The translations under genes were made by a program, and so were the position numbers. DNA of 64,000 nt, taken from NCBI GenBank assembly GCA_943788615.1, contig CALSQY010000001.1, positions 682,001 to 746,000 of the forward strand, written 5' to 3'. The notes below the pieces were generated by a model. It had not been told where the DNA came from. It searched no databases and was given only the letters and a program-made list of their open reading frames with translations. Numbering within the stretch: the stretch's first letter is position 1; every line of letters starts with the position of its first letter. This document shows positions 1 through 8,875 of this stretch, one piece after another. The DNA comes from UBA4465 sp002292365 (GTDB lineage Bacteria; Bacteroidota; Bacteroidia; Cytophagales; Cyclobacteriaceae).

Positions 1-844
1 ATTAGAATGGGTCAGGATGGCGCCCAAAGCAAGGCAGGCAAAATCAAAAGCTAGATTAGGGGCATATGAGAAACTGCTCGGGGAAGAAGTAAATCAAAAA
101 GAAGCGACACTAGAACTTTTTATACCTCCAGGTCCGAGATTAGGGAGTAATGTGATTGACGTGGAAGGAGTCTCTAAATCATATGGAGATAAACTGCTTT
201 TTGATGATCTTCATTTTAGTCTACCTCAAGGGGGAATTGTTGGCGTTATAGGCCCTAATGGAGCAGGAAAATCAACCCTTTTTAAGTTAATTACAGGAAA
301 AGAGACTCCAGATTCAGGGACTTTTAAAGTAGGGTCTACTGTAGTTCTGTCCTATGTTGATCAGGAGCACGATCAATTAAAGTCTGAAGAAACGGTATTT
401 GATGCCATTTCAGGAGGAAATGAATCCATCAATTTGGGCGGGAAAGAAATGAATGCGCGTGCTTATACCAGTAGATTTAATTTCAGTGGTACCGATCAAC
501 AGAAAAAAGTGGGTGATTTATCTGGAGGAGAGCGTAACAGAGTCCATTTAGCCATGACCCTCAAGCAAGGAGCCAATTTGATTTTATTGGATGAGCCTAC
601 CAATGATTTGGACATCAATACATTGAGAGCACTAGAGGAAGGGCTTGAAAACTTTGGAGGATGTGCCGTAGTAATTTCTCATGATCGATGGTTTCTTGAT
701 AGAATAGCTACCCATATATTGGCTTTTGAGGGAGATTCTCAGGTATCTTGGTTTGAAGGAAATTTTTCTGATTATGAAGAAAACAGGAAGAAAAGATTAG
801 GAGATCTGGTACCAAAACGAATTAAATTTAAAAAACTGAAATAA
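1..844 (+). CDS. ettA: ABC-F ATPase, EttA type (3' part only)
   Basis: This is the C-terminal part of an energy-dependent translational throttle-type ABC-F protein, a soluble tandem ATPase that acts at the ribosomal E site. The gene runs off the left edge: the frame is open from base 2 (reads LEWVRM before the first in-window Met at 17), which matches the family's stretch before the conserved NPKARQ-like motif, so the Met at 17 is not a start. Visible are the P-tRNA-interaction linker remnant (PKARQAKSKARL), the second Walker A (GPNGAGKST), signature LSGGERNRV, Walker B LILLDEPTNDLD and the switch His in ISHDRWFLD. The C-terminal end KFKKLK is family-like. About half of a ~560-residue protein is present. 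Assignment to EttA rather than another ABC-F class rests on the linker and is fairly sure. Confidence 0.9.
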   Translation, partial: LEWVRMAPKARQAKSKARLGAYEKLLGEEVNQKEATLELFIPPGPRLGSNVIDVEGVSKSYGDKLLFDDLHFSLPQGGIVGVIGPNGAGKSTLFKLITGKETPDSGTFKVGSTVVLSYVDQEHDQLKSEETVFDAISGGNESINLGGKEMNARAYTSRFNFSGTDQQKKVGDLSGGERNRVHLAMTLKQGANLILLDEPTNDLDINTLRALEEGLENFGGCAVVISHDRWFLDRIATHILAFEGDSQVSWFEGNFSDYEENRKKRLGDLVPKRIKFKKLK

Positions 845-868
845 TAAAAAAGGGTAGGCTTTGCAAGC

Positions 869-1473
869 TTATATATGTTGCCTTTTATTATTCAGTAAGT
901 TAGAGAGTAGAATCCTCGAGCAATACAATTGAGCTTTGATGGTACCCAAAGGGGTATCAAGTAGTTGTGCTATTTCTGCATAACTCTATTCATCAAAATA
1001 ACGAAGAGTGATAAGTTGTTGATATTTTGACTCCATTTGGTTGACAAATAATCTTACTACTTCAATTTTTTGATCATTAATTATCACCTCATCAGGCACT
1101 AAATTTTGATCCAATAGGTCGAGGTTGAGTATTGCGTCTTGACCATCTGAAAAAGAGCTGTGAATACTTGTGATCTGTATTTTTTTCGCGTAAAATCGAT
1201 AGTATGGTTGGTAGCAATACCAAAAAGCCAAGTAGTAAAAGCATGATTTTTTTTTAAAAAGGGCTAGTTTATGAAATGCCTTTGCAAAGGTTTTAATGGT
1301 GAGGTCTTCCCATCTTCCTTGTTACGTACCTTTTTAAGAATCATATGATAAACTGATTTTTTGTATCGTTCCATTAATTCACGACAAGCATGTTCACTTT
1401 TACATAGAAGGATATCGTCAATGAGACTAAAATCTTTTTGTGCATTTTTTGAAAATGTTCTTTTTTGATTCAT
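869..1473 (-). pseudogene. Decayed ECF RNA polymerase sigma factor
   Basis: Reading the minus strand across frames rebuilds an almost complete ECF sigma-70 factor. It begins MNQKRTFSKNAQKD and has region 2 (RELMERYKKSVYHMILKKVRNKED). After a one-base loss near 1309-1311 the frame resumes as EDLTIKTFAKAFHKLALFKK. A 9-A run at 1247-1255 appears one base too long and the frame resumes as AFTTWLFGIATNHTIDFTRKK. A 7-A run at 1180-1186 appears one base short, and the frame then runs through a linker to LITLRYFDE. An in-frame TAG at 986-988 follows, after which the region 4 helix-turn-helix continues (SYAEIAQLLDTPLGTIKAQLY) to a TAA at 869-871. Four separate lesions make function unlikely. Its former target is unknown; the neighbouring damaged PspC/GIN gene suggests a shared lost role. 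Homopolymer lesions could be sequencing errors; the TAG is harder to explain that way. Confidence 0.8.
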
Positions 1474-1536
1474 TAGGGTTTTTAAAAGGAGGAATTAATT
1501 TATAACTGAAAGCGAATGTAATCTAAAGTGATTGAT

Positions 1537-3885
1537 TTAGATATTATTTTTGATAACATTACTCAGGTGACCACTTTGAATTTCTGTATTATTGGTACCC
1601 TCATAGATGATGCTACTTACTCCACCAGCGTCACCTGTCAATTGTAGTGTCGAGGCACCCGTTAGATAGGCTTTTAGAAATTTAACCTTAACATTTGCCG
1701 CTATGGAGGTAGCACCTGTTAAGATCAATTCAAGGTTTTCTGATTGGAAGCAATTAATTTCACCTGATATCGCATCATTTAAGCTGATACTTTCAATCTC
1801 AGGAGTACGGATCAGTAAGTAATGACTAGTTTCACTCACTGTGTCCTCATCCCACTAATCTCTATCGGCTGTATCTTTAACTATTAGTTTATTTGCCACC
1901 ATTTTAAATTGCAAGTCTTCGTCTTTAGGTTTCTTTTTTAAGGCGACATAATAGTGGTCTGCTTGTTCTATGGTTACATATAGGTGAGATGAAATGGTTA
2001 TATCTTTAAAATTCTCAAAATCATAAATAGGAGGTTCAAGATCGATTTCCTCCCAAGTAGGGCGAGACTGAACCATAGGTTTCCTGGTAGTTGAATATTC
2101 AATATTTGGAGATGTGGGGGTGTCGAACGGTGGTAAGTCACATGTAATACAATTCAGTCCATTTTGATCAAAAATCCATTTATTACCATTAAGATTGGAG
2201 GTATTGTAACCGTTCGGATATAAAGTGTTTCGCAGGATTTTACCTAAATCAGCATCCATTTTGAAGGGCAGTCCAAAGGGGATATATAGCGTGATTTCTG
2301 CTTCTTGAAAACGGTATGGAGTCCTGTTTAAATTGATATCTCGTGCAAAAATGATTTCATTTCCCTCTTGAACAATAGCATAGGAAACATCTGCCGCATT
2401 ATTTTCAGCATTTTCTAAAGTATTTCCCCTTGACATTATACGTGAGATGGCTTTAAAATCACTTTTATCATGGCCTGCTAAGTATAAATGAACTCGATCA
2501 TTTATTTGACCCCCTTGAGCTAAGGTTAAGGTAAATAGGGAATCTGTTGGCTCAAAGTTCTGTGTTATTTGGACATAATTTTCTGTTATAAAATCTTTTA
2601 TAGTTGCCGGAGTCAAAAAAGATAATCCAGCAATCCCCAATATCCACAACGTTAAAAGAGTGGCTCCGAGATAGCGATTGAGTAGGGAACGCTTGGTGAT
2701 AATGGTCAATCCCAATAATACAATGGCAAGCATTGGGATCATAAAGACTAGTAGTAAAGTGACAGCGGTTAAGGCATTGATCGAGGATGCAAAGAGTTCC
2801 AATGGGAAAAAACTTGAAATCATGACATCGGACCAACTTAGGTTAATTCCCAGTGCGATGAGGAAAATAATTAGCAATACAAAAGATAAGCCTAAACCTA
2901 TGAGAATAAAGCCAATCCCTAAGGCAATTCTCAAGACCTCACCTAAAAAAGCCAATAATGGGCCTAATATTTTTGCTAAGGTTTCCAATACAACCGCCAA
3001 AAGCTTAAAGGGGATCATGATGACTTTTATGAAGGGGTTTTCGTCTCCTTCGACTACTTTGAGTTTATTTTTAAAATTAGTTTCTATATTGCTCAAAGTG
3101 ATAGGTTCACCTTCCATTTTCATTTTTTCCGTAATAGAAACGGCTTCTGGCGTAATGATCCACAGGACAAGATAGAAGATGATACCGGATCCACCTAATA
3201 ATATGCTGAGCAACAACAATAATCGAATGACTACTCTATCGATACCAAAATAGGCAGAGATTCCAGAGGCTACACCTACTATTACTCGGTCTTCTTTATT
3301 TCTATACAGTTTTTTTACTTGGGTCTCTTCTATGAGTGAAGCTCCCGGTAATGCGATCCATAAAAGGATGTAGGTGATTAAGGTAGCGGTAGAGAGGCCA
3401 ATAAATAAAGCATTGAAAAACAATCCTAAGATCAATAACCGAACCCATAAGGGATCTATTTTAAAATAATAGGCAAATCCACTAGCGACACCTCCAATGA
3501 GTTGATTCTTGGTATTCCGCCTGAGTTTCCTTTTTTTGCCATTTGTATAAGCTTGATCCTTGGGCACTCCCCCTTCCTTGTCTGAAAGATCATCACTTGA
3601 AGGATTATTGTCTGTATCCAATGAAGCTTCGAAATCAGTCACGGTACCCATGGTTGTAATCAAAGATTTTACATCTGATAATAAAATCACTTCACTCTCT
3701 GTGGAACGTTTATCCAGAAAGATTTCTGAAATACGACTTTCGATGTCCTCAATGATGTCCTTGTGATCGTCAAAAGTAGAAAAATAGGCATTAATCGATT
3801 TTAGATATTCTTCAAGCAGATGATATCCTGATTCCTCTATATGAAAAAGAGTCCCTGCTATATTGATGCTGATATTTTTTTTCAT
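1537..3885 (-). pseudogene. PspC-domain membrane protein with head-GIN (DUF2807) C-terminus, split by an in-frame TAG
   Basis: One continuous reading frame is interrupted by an amber codon at 1855-1857. The 676-residue upstream part has an N-terminal helical domain (~1-90), two PspC domains with glycine-rich GGVASGFAYYF (~125-180) and VGVASGISAYFGID (~200-250) motifs, several membrane spans (~280-430) and the start of a beta-rich extracytoplasmic domain (FKDITISSHLYVTIEQADHY). Beyond the TAG the same frame continues WDEDTVSETSHYLLI and a 100-residue stretch with the GIN/toastrack pattern (LILTGATSI, AYLTGASTLQLTG) before a TAA. PspC proteins of this architecture are common in Bacteroidota next to PadR regulators and are linked to envelope stress. 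The truncated protein would lose most of the GIN domain, but the PspC and membrane part could still be made. The gene overlaps padR by 4 bases (ATGA), so they form an operon. Confidence 0.75.
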
Positions 3886-4229
3886 TTTTTCACTTTTGTT
3901 GATACTACAGAGATGATTTTTTCGGTTGATAGGGATAATTCAACCCAAGTTGATTTTAGGGCTATTAAAAAAGCACTGCCCTGCTTGGTAATCACATAAT
4001 ATTTGCGTGGAGGACCTGCTTTTGACTCCACCCATTTATAACTCACTAACTCAGCCTTTCTAAGTCGGGTTAATAAGGGGTACAAGGTACCTTCAACGAC
4101 CATTATTTTGGCGGTCGTGAGCTCTTCGAGTAGGTCTGTGGCATAGACTTCTCCTCTTGAGATGATATGAAGTATGCAGAACTCGAGAATCCCTTTCCGC
4201 ATTTGTACTTGTGTGTTTTCTATATTCAT
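3882..4229 (-). CDS. PadR family transcriptional regulator
   Basis: A 115-residue winged-helix protein of PadR type. It shows the typical N-terminus (MRKGILEFCILHIISRGEVYATDLLEEL), the wing region with EGTLYPLLTRLRKAELVSYKW, and the conserved GPPRKYYVITKQG segment. Length matches the small PadR-s1 subgroup that lacks a long C-terminal domain. It is first in a two-gene operon with the PspC-domain protein, overlapping by ATGA, an arrangement seen repeatedly in Bacteroidota; it most likely represses this operon in response to an envelope signal. The ligand is unknown. The start at 4229 gives the standard N-terminus. Confidence 0.92.
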   Translation of the reverse strand: MNIENTQVQMRKGILEFCILHIISRGEVYATDLLEELTTAKIMVVEGTLYPLLTRLRKAELVSYKWVESKAGPPRKYYVITKQGSAFLIALKSTWVELSLSTEKIISVVSTKVKK

Positions 4230-4597
4230 TAGAGCTTGTTATAATTATTTGTAAGTTATGCATAGTACTAGGTATAAAAAAGTACTATGCGATAAATATC
4301 AGTAACAATCATTCATTGATCTCAAAAAGAGGCATTCTGTACCTAATTAATCGAGTATCAAACGGTTTTACCTATAAATAAAGGGAATACAGTTAATTGA
4401 ATTGAATGAGATATAATGGAGTTTAAAGATGGCCAATTTGCCAGGGACTGGAGCTGAGCAATTTTTAATTATCAATGTGCAGATAAGAGATGTGCATTTA
4501 TAACGGCTACCTGGGTGAATTACTGTAGAATTATGAAATATTTTCCCTGCACATTTTCTCATCAATTTCCGAGATATCCTAAGAAGAAGACCAATGA
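4230..4597. other. Gene-poor interval
   Basis: About 370 bases between padR and the cyclotransferase gene. An open frame on the minus strand (4368-4643) overlaps the end of the cyclotransferase gene, is rich in unlikely residues, has no Shine-Dalgarno sequence and resembles nothing I know. No clear hairpin terminator or promoter was recognised, though the part beside padR must hold its promoter. Confidence 0.4.
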
Positions 4598-5692
4598 TTA
4601 TTGGACTTTTCTCAGCGTTATCTCGTAGAGGTAGGGATGCCATTTTGCTGTGACGAAGAGCCTGTTTTGATAGCTGGCAATACCGTTGAGCACATAGTCT
4701 ATGCCTCGGTATTTTGATCGATCAATCAAGCCCATCAAATCAATGACTCCTTTTACGCGACCCGTTAGCAAATCTATAATTATGATTTCATCAGATGCTG
4801 TAGTATATACATTGGCATAAAGGTCGTTACCTATTACTTCCAATTCATTTAAAAAATTTAATTTACCTGTTTGATCGTAGATCTGAAGTCGATCTATCTG
4901 AGAAAAATCTTTCGGGTTAAGTAAATAAATATTTTCTGATCCATCGCTCATTACTAGGGTATCCCCCCAGGTAGCTAAACCCCAGCCTTCTCCAGAGTAA
5001 TTAAATGTTCTTGTACGATTAAGGTCTTTGTCGTAAGTAAAAGCGATATGAGATTCCCAAGTGATTTGAAAAATCGTTTCTTTCCAAGAAGTGGCTCCTT
5101 CACCAAAATATTTATTTTCGATATTAGCCATTTGTATGACCTCCCCTGAAACTAAATCATATTTTCCTATGGTTGAGGATCCCCTATGTCCCGTGCTTTC
5201 ATATAAATATTCATTTTCAAAAAAGAGTCCTTGGGTATATGATTTTTCATTGTGCGGATATGTATTGACCAACTCGTAAGTATATCGCGACGGATTGAGA
5301 TTAGAGGCAAATGTTATTTTTGGATATATTTTTTCTTTTTTATCCTTAAAATAAGCAGTAAGAGAAATTTGAGGATTGCCAGTACGAAACCGCTCGGGCT
5401 GCCATTCAAAATGATTTCCTGTGAAGGTTTTCGGCTTTCCATCACCTTCCAATAGAATAGAGTCTATAAGGTGATCTTTTTTATGCTCTAGGGTAAATAA
5501 AACAAGGGTACCCAAGGGGAAAGTACTTCCCAATTTAGGTGTAATTAGATTAATTTCTTTTTTTATTCTGGGTGAATTTCTCCTTTTAACCGTCTTTGTT
5601 TCCTTTGGCATACAATTTGTAATTAGGTGTAGCAAAGAAATAAGAATAATAAGATTTTTTAAAGAAAATTTTCTGATGTCTACCCTTGTCAT
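4598..5692 (-). CDS. Glutaminyl-peptide cyclotransferase, lipoprotein
   Basis: A 364-residue glutamine cyclotransferase (bacterial and plant-type, five-bladed beta-propeller). It converts N-terminal glutamine of peptides to pyroglutamate. It has a signal peptide ending in a lipobox (LITNC, Cys ~27), so it is predicted to be an exported lipoprotein, which is common for Bacteroidota members. A ~100-residue beta domain precedes the propeller. Family motifs visible are YTQGLFFENEYLYESTGHRGSSTI, YFGEGATSWKETIFQITW, NELEVIGNDLYANVY and NGIASYQNRLFVTAKWHPYLYEI near the C-terminus. The propeller region is complete. It stands alone, facing away from the antiporter. Two in-frame Met candidates exist only at the very N-terminus, so the start is fairly secure. 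Confidence 0.9.
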   Translation of the reverse strand: MTRVDIRKFSLKNLIILISLLHLITNCMPKETKTVKRRNSPRIKKEINLITPKLGSTFPLGTLVLFTLEHKKDHLIDSILLEGDGKPKTFTGNHFEWQPERFRTGNPQISLTAYFKDKKEKIYPKITFASNLNPSRYTYELVNTYPHNEKSYTQGLFFENEYLYESTGHRGSSTIGKYDLVSGEVIQMANIENKYFGEGATSWKETIFQITWESHIAFTYDKDLNRTRTFNYSGEGWGLATWGDTLVMSDGSENIYLLNPKDFSQIDRLQIYDQTGKLNFLNELEVIGNDLYANVYTTASDEIIIIDLLTGRVKGVIDLMGLIDRSKYRGIDYVLNGIASYQNRLFVTAKWHPYLYEITLRKVQ

Positions 5693-5748
5693 ACCAAGAA
5701 TGCAAATATGATTTTGATTGATTTGCCCTTATGATTCTAAAGTCAAAA

Positions 5749-7002
5749 TCAATTTTTATTGTTAGATACCAAACTTTTTATCAGTACAGGTAATGTTAAC
5801 CCTTGGTAAATGATGGTCCAAACCACAACCACATAAGTCATGGTGATAATGACATCCTTGCCACTGAATTCAGGAAGTGTTAAAGATAAAGCAATAGGAA
5901 TACCTCCTCTTAGCGTCCCCCATGACATGATTGAAATCGTATGTGGCTCAAAATTTTTCTTGACTGATAATATTTTGATGGGTATAAAAACACTCATCCA
6001 TCGGCCAAGTAAGACGAGATTGACTGCAAAAAAACCTGCAGCAAAATAATCAAATCGTAAAGGAATGACCAGCATTTCAAGGCCGATAAGCACAAAAAGC
6101 ATGGTAGCAAAAGAGTCTTGAATCAGATTCCAAAATTTAAAAACATAATCGCCTGCGATTCCGGTTACCTCTGTTGAGCGTCCTTCATTACCTATGACCA
6201 AACCGATGATCACTGCGGCCTGCTTTGAGGAAACATGCATTAAGTCTGCCATGGTAGTCCCAAAAAGAACAATAGTGATTGTTATAAGTATTTCCACATG
6301 AAATTCATCGTTGTCGACATATTTTAATAAGCGATACCCAATGTATCCCATAATTAAACCGATAAATATGCCTCCTCCAACATCTGCTAGAAAGACATAA
6401 ACAACTTCAAAAAAACCAAGTTGATGATCTGCTTGTCCTCCAGCTAAGTCGAGCAAGGTCAGGGCTAAAACAACTGCTATGCCATCATTAAAAAGGGACT
6501 CACCTTCAATTTTCATTTCAACGTTCTTTGAGATTTTAAAACGACGAATGTATTCGGTGATAGCAATGGGGTCGGTTGGAGAGATCAACGCACCAAAGAC
6601 CAGGCAATATAGATAACTCAAGTCTATGCCGATCCAACCCAGCATAAAATAGACTGAGGTTCCAATGACTGCCGTAGAAATAAGAACACCGACAGTTGCC
6701 AAAACAAGAACTGCCTTTTTATACTTGGCAAGCTTCTTAATTTCTATATTTAATGCACTCGAAAAAAGGAGAAAGCTTAATACGATCTGGTAAATAATAT
6801 CACCATATTTATATTCTTCGATATGAATGGCATCAATTTTTAATGACGGAATCAGATATCCCGCACTAAGTAAACATAAAGAAAGAAAGAGTGCCATGAT
6901 CATTGAACCAATGGTTGAAGGCAATTTCAAGACGTATATATTCAAGAATATAAAAAGGCCAGCAAGAAAAATAAACAAGGCGATAATATCAAATACGTTC
7001 AT
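5749..7002 (-). CDS. Na+(K+)/H+ antiporter, CPA1 (NhaP/NHE) family
   Basis: A 417-residue polytopic inner-membrane protein with about 12 hydrophobic segments. The CPA1 ion-binding core is recognisable as FGALISPTDPIAI (~140-152) followed by EGESLFNDGIAVVLAL (~168-183), and the late motif SWGTLRGGIPIALSL (~365-380) is also characteristic. It lacks the long cytoplasmic C-terminus found in some NhaP and NHE proteins, so it is a short bacterial form. It exchanges cytoplasmic Na+ or K+ for protons and so serves pH and salt homeostasis, consistent with a marine or saline habitat (inference). Ion specificity cannot be read from the sequence. It is monocistronic with ~50 bases to the cyclotransferase gene downstream. 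Confidence 0.9.
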   Translation of the reverse strand: MNVFDIIALFIFLAGLFIFLNIYVLKLPSTIGSMIMALFLSLCLLSAGYLIPSLKIDAIHIEEYKYGDIIYQIVLSFLLFSSALNIEIKKLAKYKKAVLVLATVGVLISTAVIGTSVYFMLGWIGIDLSYLYCLVFGALISPTDPIAITEYIRRFKISKNVEMKIEGESLFNDGIAVVLALTLLDLAGGQADHQLGFFEVVYVFLADVGGGIFIGLIMGYIGYRLLKYVDNDEFHVEILITITIVLFGTTMADLMHVSSKQAAVIIGLVIGNEGRSTEVTGIAGDYVFKFWNLIQDSFATMLFVLIGLEMLVIPLRFDYFAAGFFAVNLVLLGRWMSVFIPIKILSVKKNFEPHTISIMSWGTLRGGIPIALSLTLPEFSGKDVIITMTYVVVVWTIIYQGLTLPVLIKSLVSNNKN

Positions 7003-7401
7003 TTTAACAGGATTAGAATCAGAAAGATTTTACTTTTTGGACTTCAGTATTCATGGTCATTGTACTACAAATATTATGATTTTAATCATAAAATGAGCCT
7101 AATTAGCTTTGAAATATAGTCTAGATGGCTTTGAAATGAATATTTTAGTGATTTTTTTTTACTTTAATGAACTAAATAAAGCAAAATAGCGCAATATTTT
7201 AATCATTTCTGTATTCTTTTGACTGGTTTTATCCTCAATAAGGATACTTAAAATGTCGTTCATACAGAGGCGAGATTAATGTAAAGGGATCAGTCTCAAT
7301 CAACATCAGACAAAACAATTATTTCTAGTAAAGATAATTTGTTCATTCTTGGAGGCCTATTTTTGTAGGCGATAAAAGTGCTTTTATCATGAAGTCAACT
7401 G
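7003..7401. other. Intergenic region with several palindromes
   Basis: About 400 bases between the divergent antiporter and lipoprotein genes. It holds an 8-bp inverted repeat TTATGATT/AATCATAA near 7075-7092, a TATCCT/AGGATA hairpin near 7230-7248, and the tandem hairpins described separately at 7355-7388. No further gene was seen. Confidence 0.5.
7355..7388 (+). promoter_or_regulatory. Two tandem perfect hairpins just upstream of the lipoprotein start
   Basis: GCCTA-tttttg-TAGGC (7355-7370) is followed directly by GATAAAAG-tg-CTTTTATC (7371-7388). The second ends 13 bases before the ATG at 7402. In RNA they would stack as a leader structure touching the ribosome binding region; in DNA the second is a possible operator. 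Function is inferred only. Confidence 0.45.
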
Positions 7402-7806
7402 ATGATGAAATTATCAAGGTGGAGTTGTTTGTTTTTATGGATATTTCTATTGGGCTGTGCTTCCACATCAGGAAATGAGATAGATCTCTTGTACCAAGAG
7501 ATTATGGATGTCCATGATGAGGTCATGCCCAAAATGGGTAAGATTCGTAATTTAGAAAAGCAATTCAGATCAGCTGCATTGACTTCTCCTAACGCTACAG
7601 AATTAATGAGGCAAGCGGACGCACTTGCAAGTGCAAATGAAGCTATGATGAATTGGATGCTAAATTTCAATAACGATTTTCAAGGACTTGATGAAGAAAA
7701 AAAGGAATATCTCTTGGGTCAGAAAGAGCAGGTATACCAAGTCAAAGAGTTAATGAATTCAAGTATTTTGTGTAGTGAGGAGTTAATAGGTAGCGCATTT
7801 GACTAG
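7402..7806 (+). CDS. Small lipoprotein, uncharacterised
   Basis: A 134-residue protein with a signal peptide and lipobox (LLGC, Cys ~19), followed by a highly helical, charged mature part (residues ~25-125) likely to form a coiled-coil hairpin. Similar short Bacteroidota lipoproteins are often labelled 'viral A-type inclusion protein' from coiled-coil similarity alone, which says nothing about function. A second ATG at 7405 is an equally good start. The gene converges on the cytochrome c gene and overlaps its 3' end by 24 bases. The preceding tandem hairpins suggest post-transcriptional control. I cannot assign a role. Confidence 0.75.
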   Translation: MMKLSRWSCLFLWIFLLGCASTSGNEIDLLYQEIMDVHDEVMPKMGKIRNLEKQFRSAALTSPNATELMRQADALASANEAMMNWMLNFNNDFQGLDEEKKEYLLGQKEQVYQVKELMNSSILCSEELIGSAFD

Positions 7807-8241
7807 CAATGTCTCCACTTGACTGACCGAAACAAACCCGCTTTGATTACCCCAACTATTACCGATATACGTAAGAATTTCAGCTATTTCTAAATTACTT
7901 AAATCAGCTTGAGCGGGCATTGCAATATTCTGATTTGAAGCTTTTCGAATGGATTTTGTGCCATATTTTATAAGACAAGCCGCTGGGTTCATGTCATCCA
8001 TCAAAGCGGCAGATTCGATCAGTGCTGGATATAATTTCCTAAACCCTTCTCCCGAATTTTGATGGCAATGGGTACAGTTTGTAGTGTATAGAATTTTGCC
8101 TTGTATGAGATACTGCGTATACTTCATTTTGGAAGCTTCATCTAGGTTTTTGGGAAACTGGCTCTCCGCGGGTTTTTGATAGGAATTACAACTCAGTACT
8201 AAAAAAAGGGATAAAAAGAGGAATAAATAATTATTGCTCAT
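7783..8241 (-). CDS. c-type cytochrome lipoprotein
   Basis: The best start is the ATG at 8241, which gives a signal peptide with lipobox (LFLVLSCN); the longer frame upstream overlaps the SCO gene and lacks signal features. The mature protein has one haem-binding CTHCH motif (TNCTHCHQNSGEGF) and a methionine-containing IAMPAQADLSNLEIAEILTYIGNSW segment that supplies the Met ligand, typical of class I monohaem cytochromes. About 152 residues. It probably shuttles electrons at the periplasmic face of the inner membrane. It overlaps the SCO gene by 11 bases and is last in the hemJ-SCO-cytochrome c operon, which suggests a role linked to terminal oxidase assembly or function. Confidence 0.88.
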   Translation of the reverse strand: MSNNYLFLFLSLFLVLSCNSYQKPAESQFPKNLDEASKMKYTQYLIQGKILYTTNCTHCHQNSGEGFRKLYPALIESAALMDDMNPAACLIKYGTKSIRKASNQNIAMPAQADLSNLEIAEILTYIGNSWGNQSGFVSVSQVETLLVKCATY

Positions 8242-8875
8242 AGCTCGATAACAACTTGTTGATGTCTTTGATAAGTAAATCAACCTGACTGGGGATGGTG
8301 CCATCATAAACCCCTCGTACCCGACGCTCTTTATCGATCAATAAAAAGGCACCACTATGGATAAACCCCCCAGGAGCATTTTCATCTTCATTGGCTACGA
8401 CCATATAGCTCGTCTCTCCTATATCATAAATCTGATCCTTATCTCCCGTTACAAATTCCCATTTTGGACTACTTACTCCCAGCAAGCGGGCATAATTAGC
8501 CAATGCGGCTACTGTGTCGTAGCTTGGGTCAATGGTATGAGAAAGTAAGCCAACATTTTCATTATCTAAAAATTTTTCATAGACTCGGTACATTTGTTTA
8601 CTCATTTCTGGGCAAATAGAGGGACAGTTGATAAAGAAAAAATCAGCGACATAGATTTTATCTTTAAAAGAGGTATTGGTAATAACGGCACTGTCTTGGT
8701 TTATAAAACTAAAGTCAGCAATACGATGGGGAATCGTATCCTTGATGAGTATGCCGTTCACCTCTTTTGTAACAATTTTATTACGTCCTAAAATCGGTAA
8801 TTCAAAATTGGTTTTGAATTCTTGGCAGGCCCCAAGTAACAGAAATAAAAAGCCTATTTCAATATGTCTTCTCAT
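8231..8875 (-). CDS. SCO1/SenC copper chaperone-like protein
   Basis: A 214-residue thioredoxin-fold protein of the SCO family, which helps insert copper into the CuA centre of cytochrome c oxidase. It has a short signal sequence with a lipoprotein-type Cys (LLLGAC), the copper-binding pair in FFINCPSICPEM (CxxxC, residues ~80-90) and the conserved distal His in GFIHSGAFLLID (~170-182). Length is normal. It is translationally coupled to hemJ (ATGA overlap at 8872-8875) and overlaps the cytochrome c gene, so all three are probably co-transcribed. Regulation is not evident. Confidence 0.92.
   Translation of the reverse strand: MRRHIEIGFLFLLLGACQEFKTNFELPILGRNKIVTKEVNGILIKDTIPHRIADFSFINQDSAVITNTSFKDKIYVADFFFINCPSICPEMSKQMYRVYEKFLDNENVGLLSHTIDPSYDTVAALANYARLLGVSSPKWEFVTGDKDQIYDIGETSYMVVANEDENAPGGFIHSGAFLLIDKERRVRGVYDGTIPSQVDLLIKDINKLLSSYEQ

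Noticed and set aside
2678..3175. 165-codon plus-strand frame opposite the PspC gene
   Set aside because: It is antisense to a well-supported protein with recognisable domains and has low-complexity composition of a shadow frame.
1855..3885. Possible recoding of TAG as an amino acid, since two genes have in-frame amber codons
   Set aside because: Several intact genes in the window end in TAG at the expected family length, and only two neighbouring damaged genes show internal TAG, so nonsense mutation is simpler.
4368..4643. 91-codon minus-strand open frame
   Set aside because: It overlaps the end of the cyclotransferase gene, has no ribosome site or family pattern and an unlikely composition.
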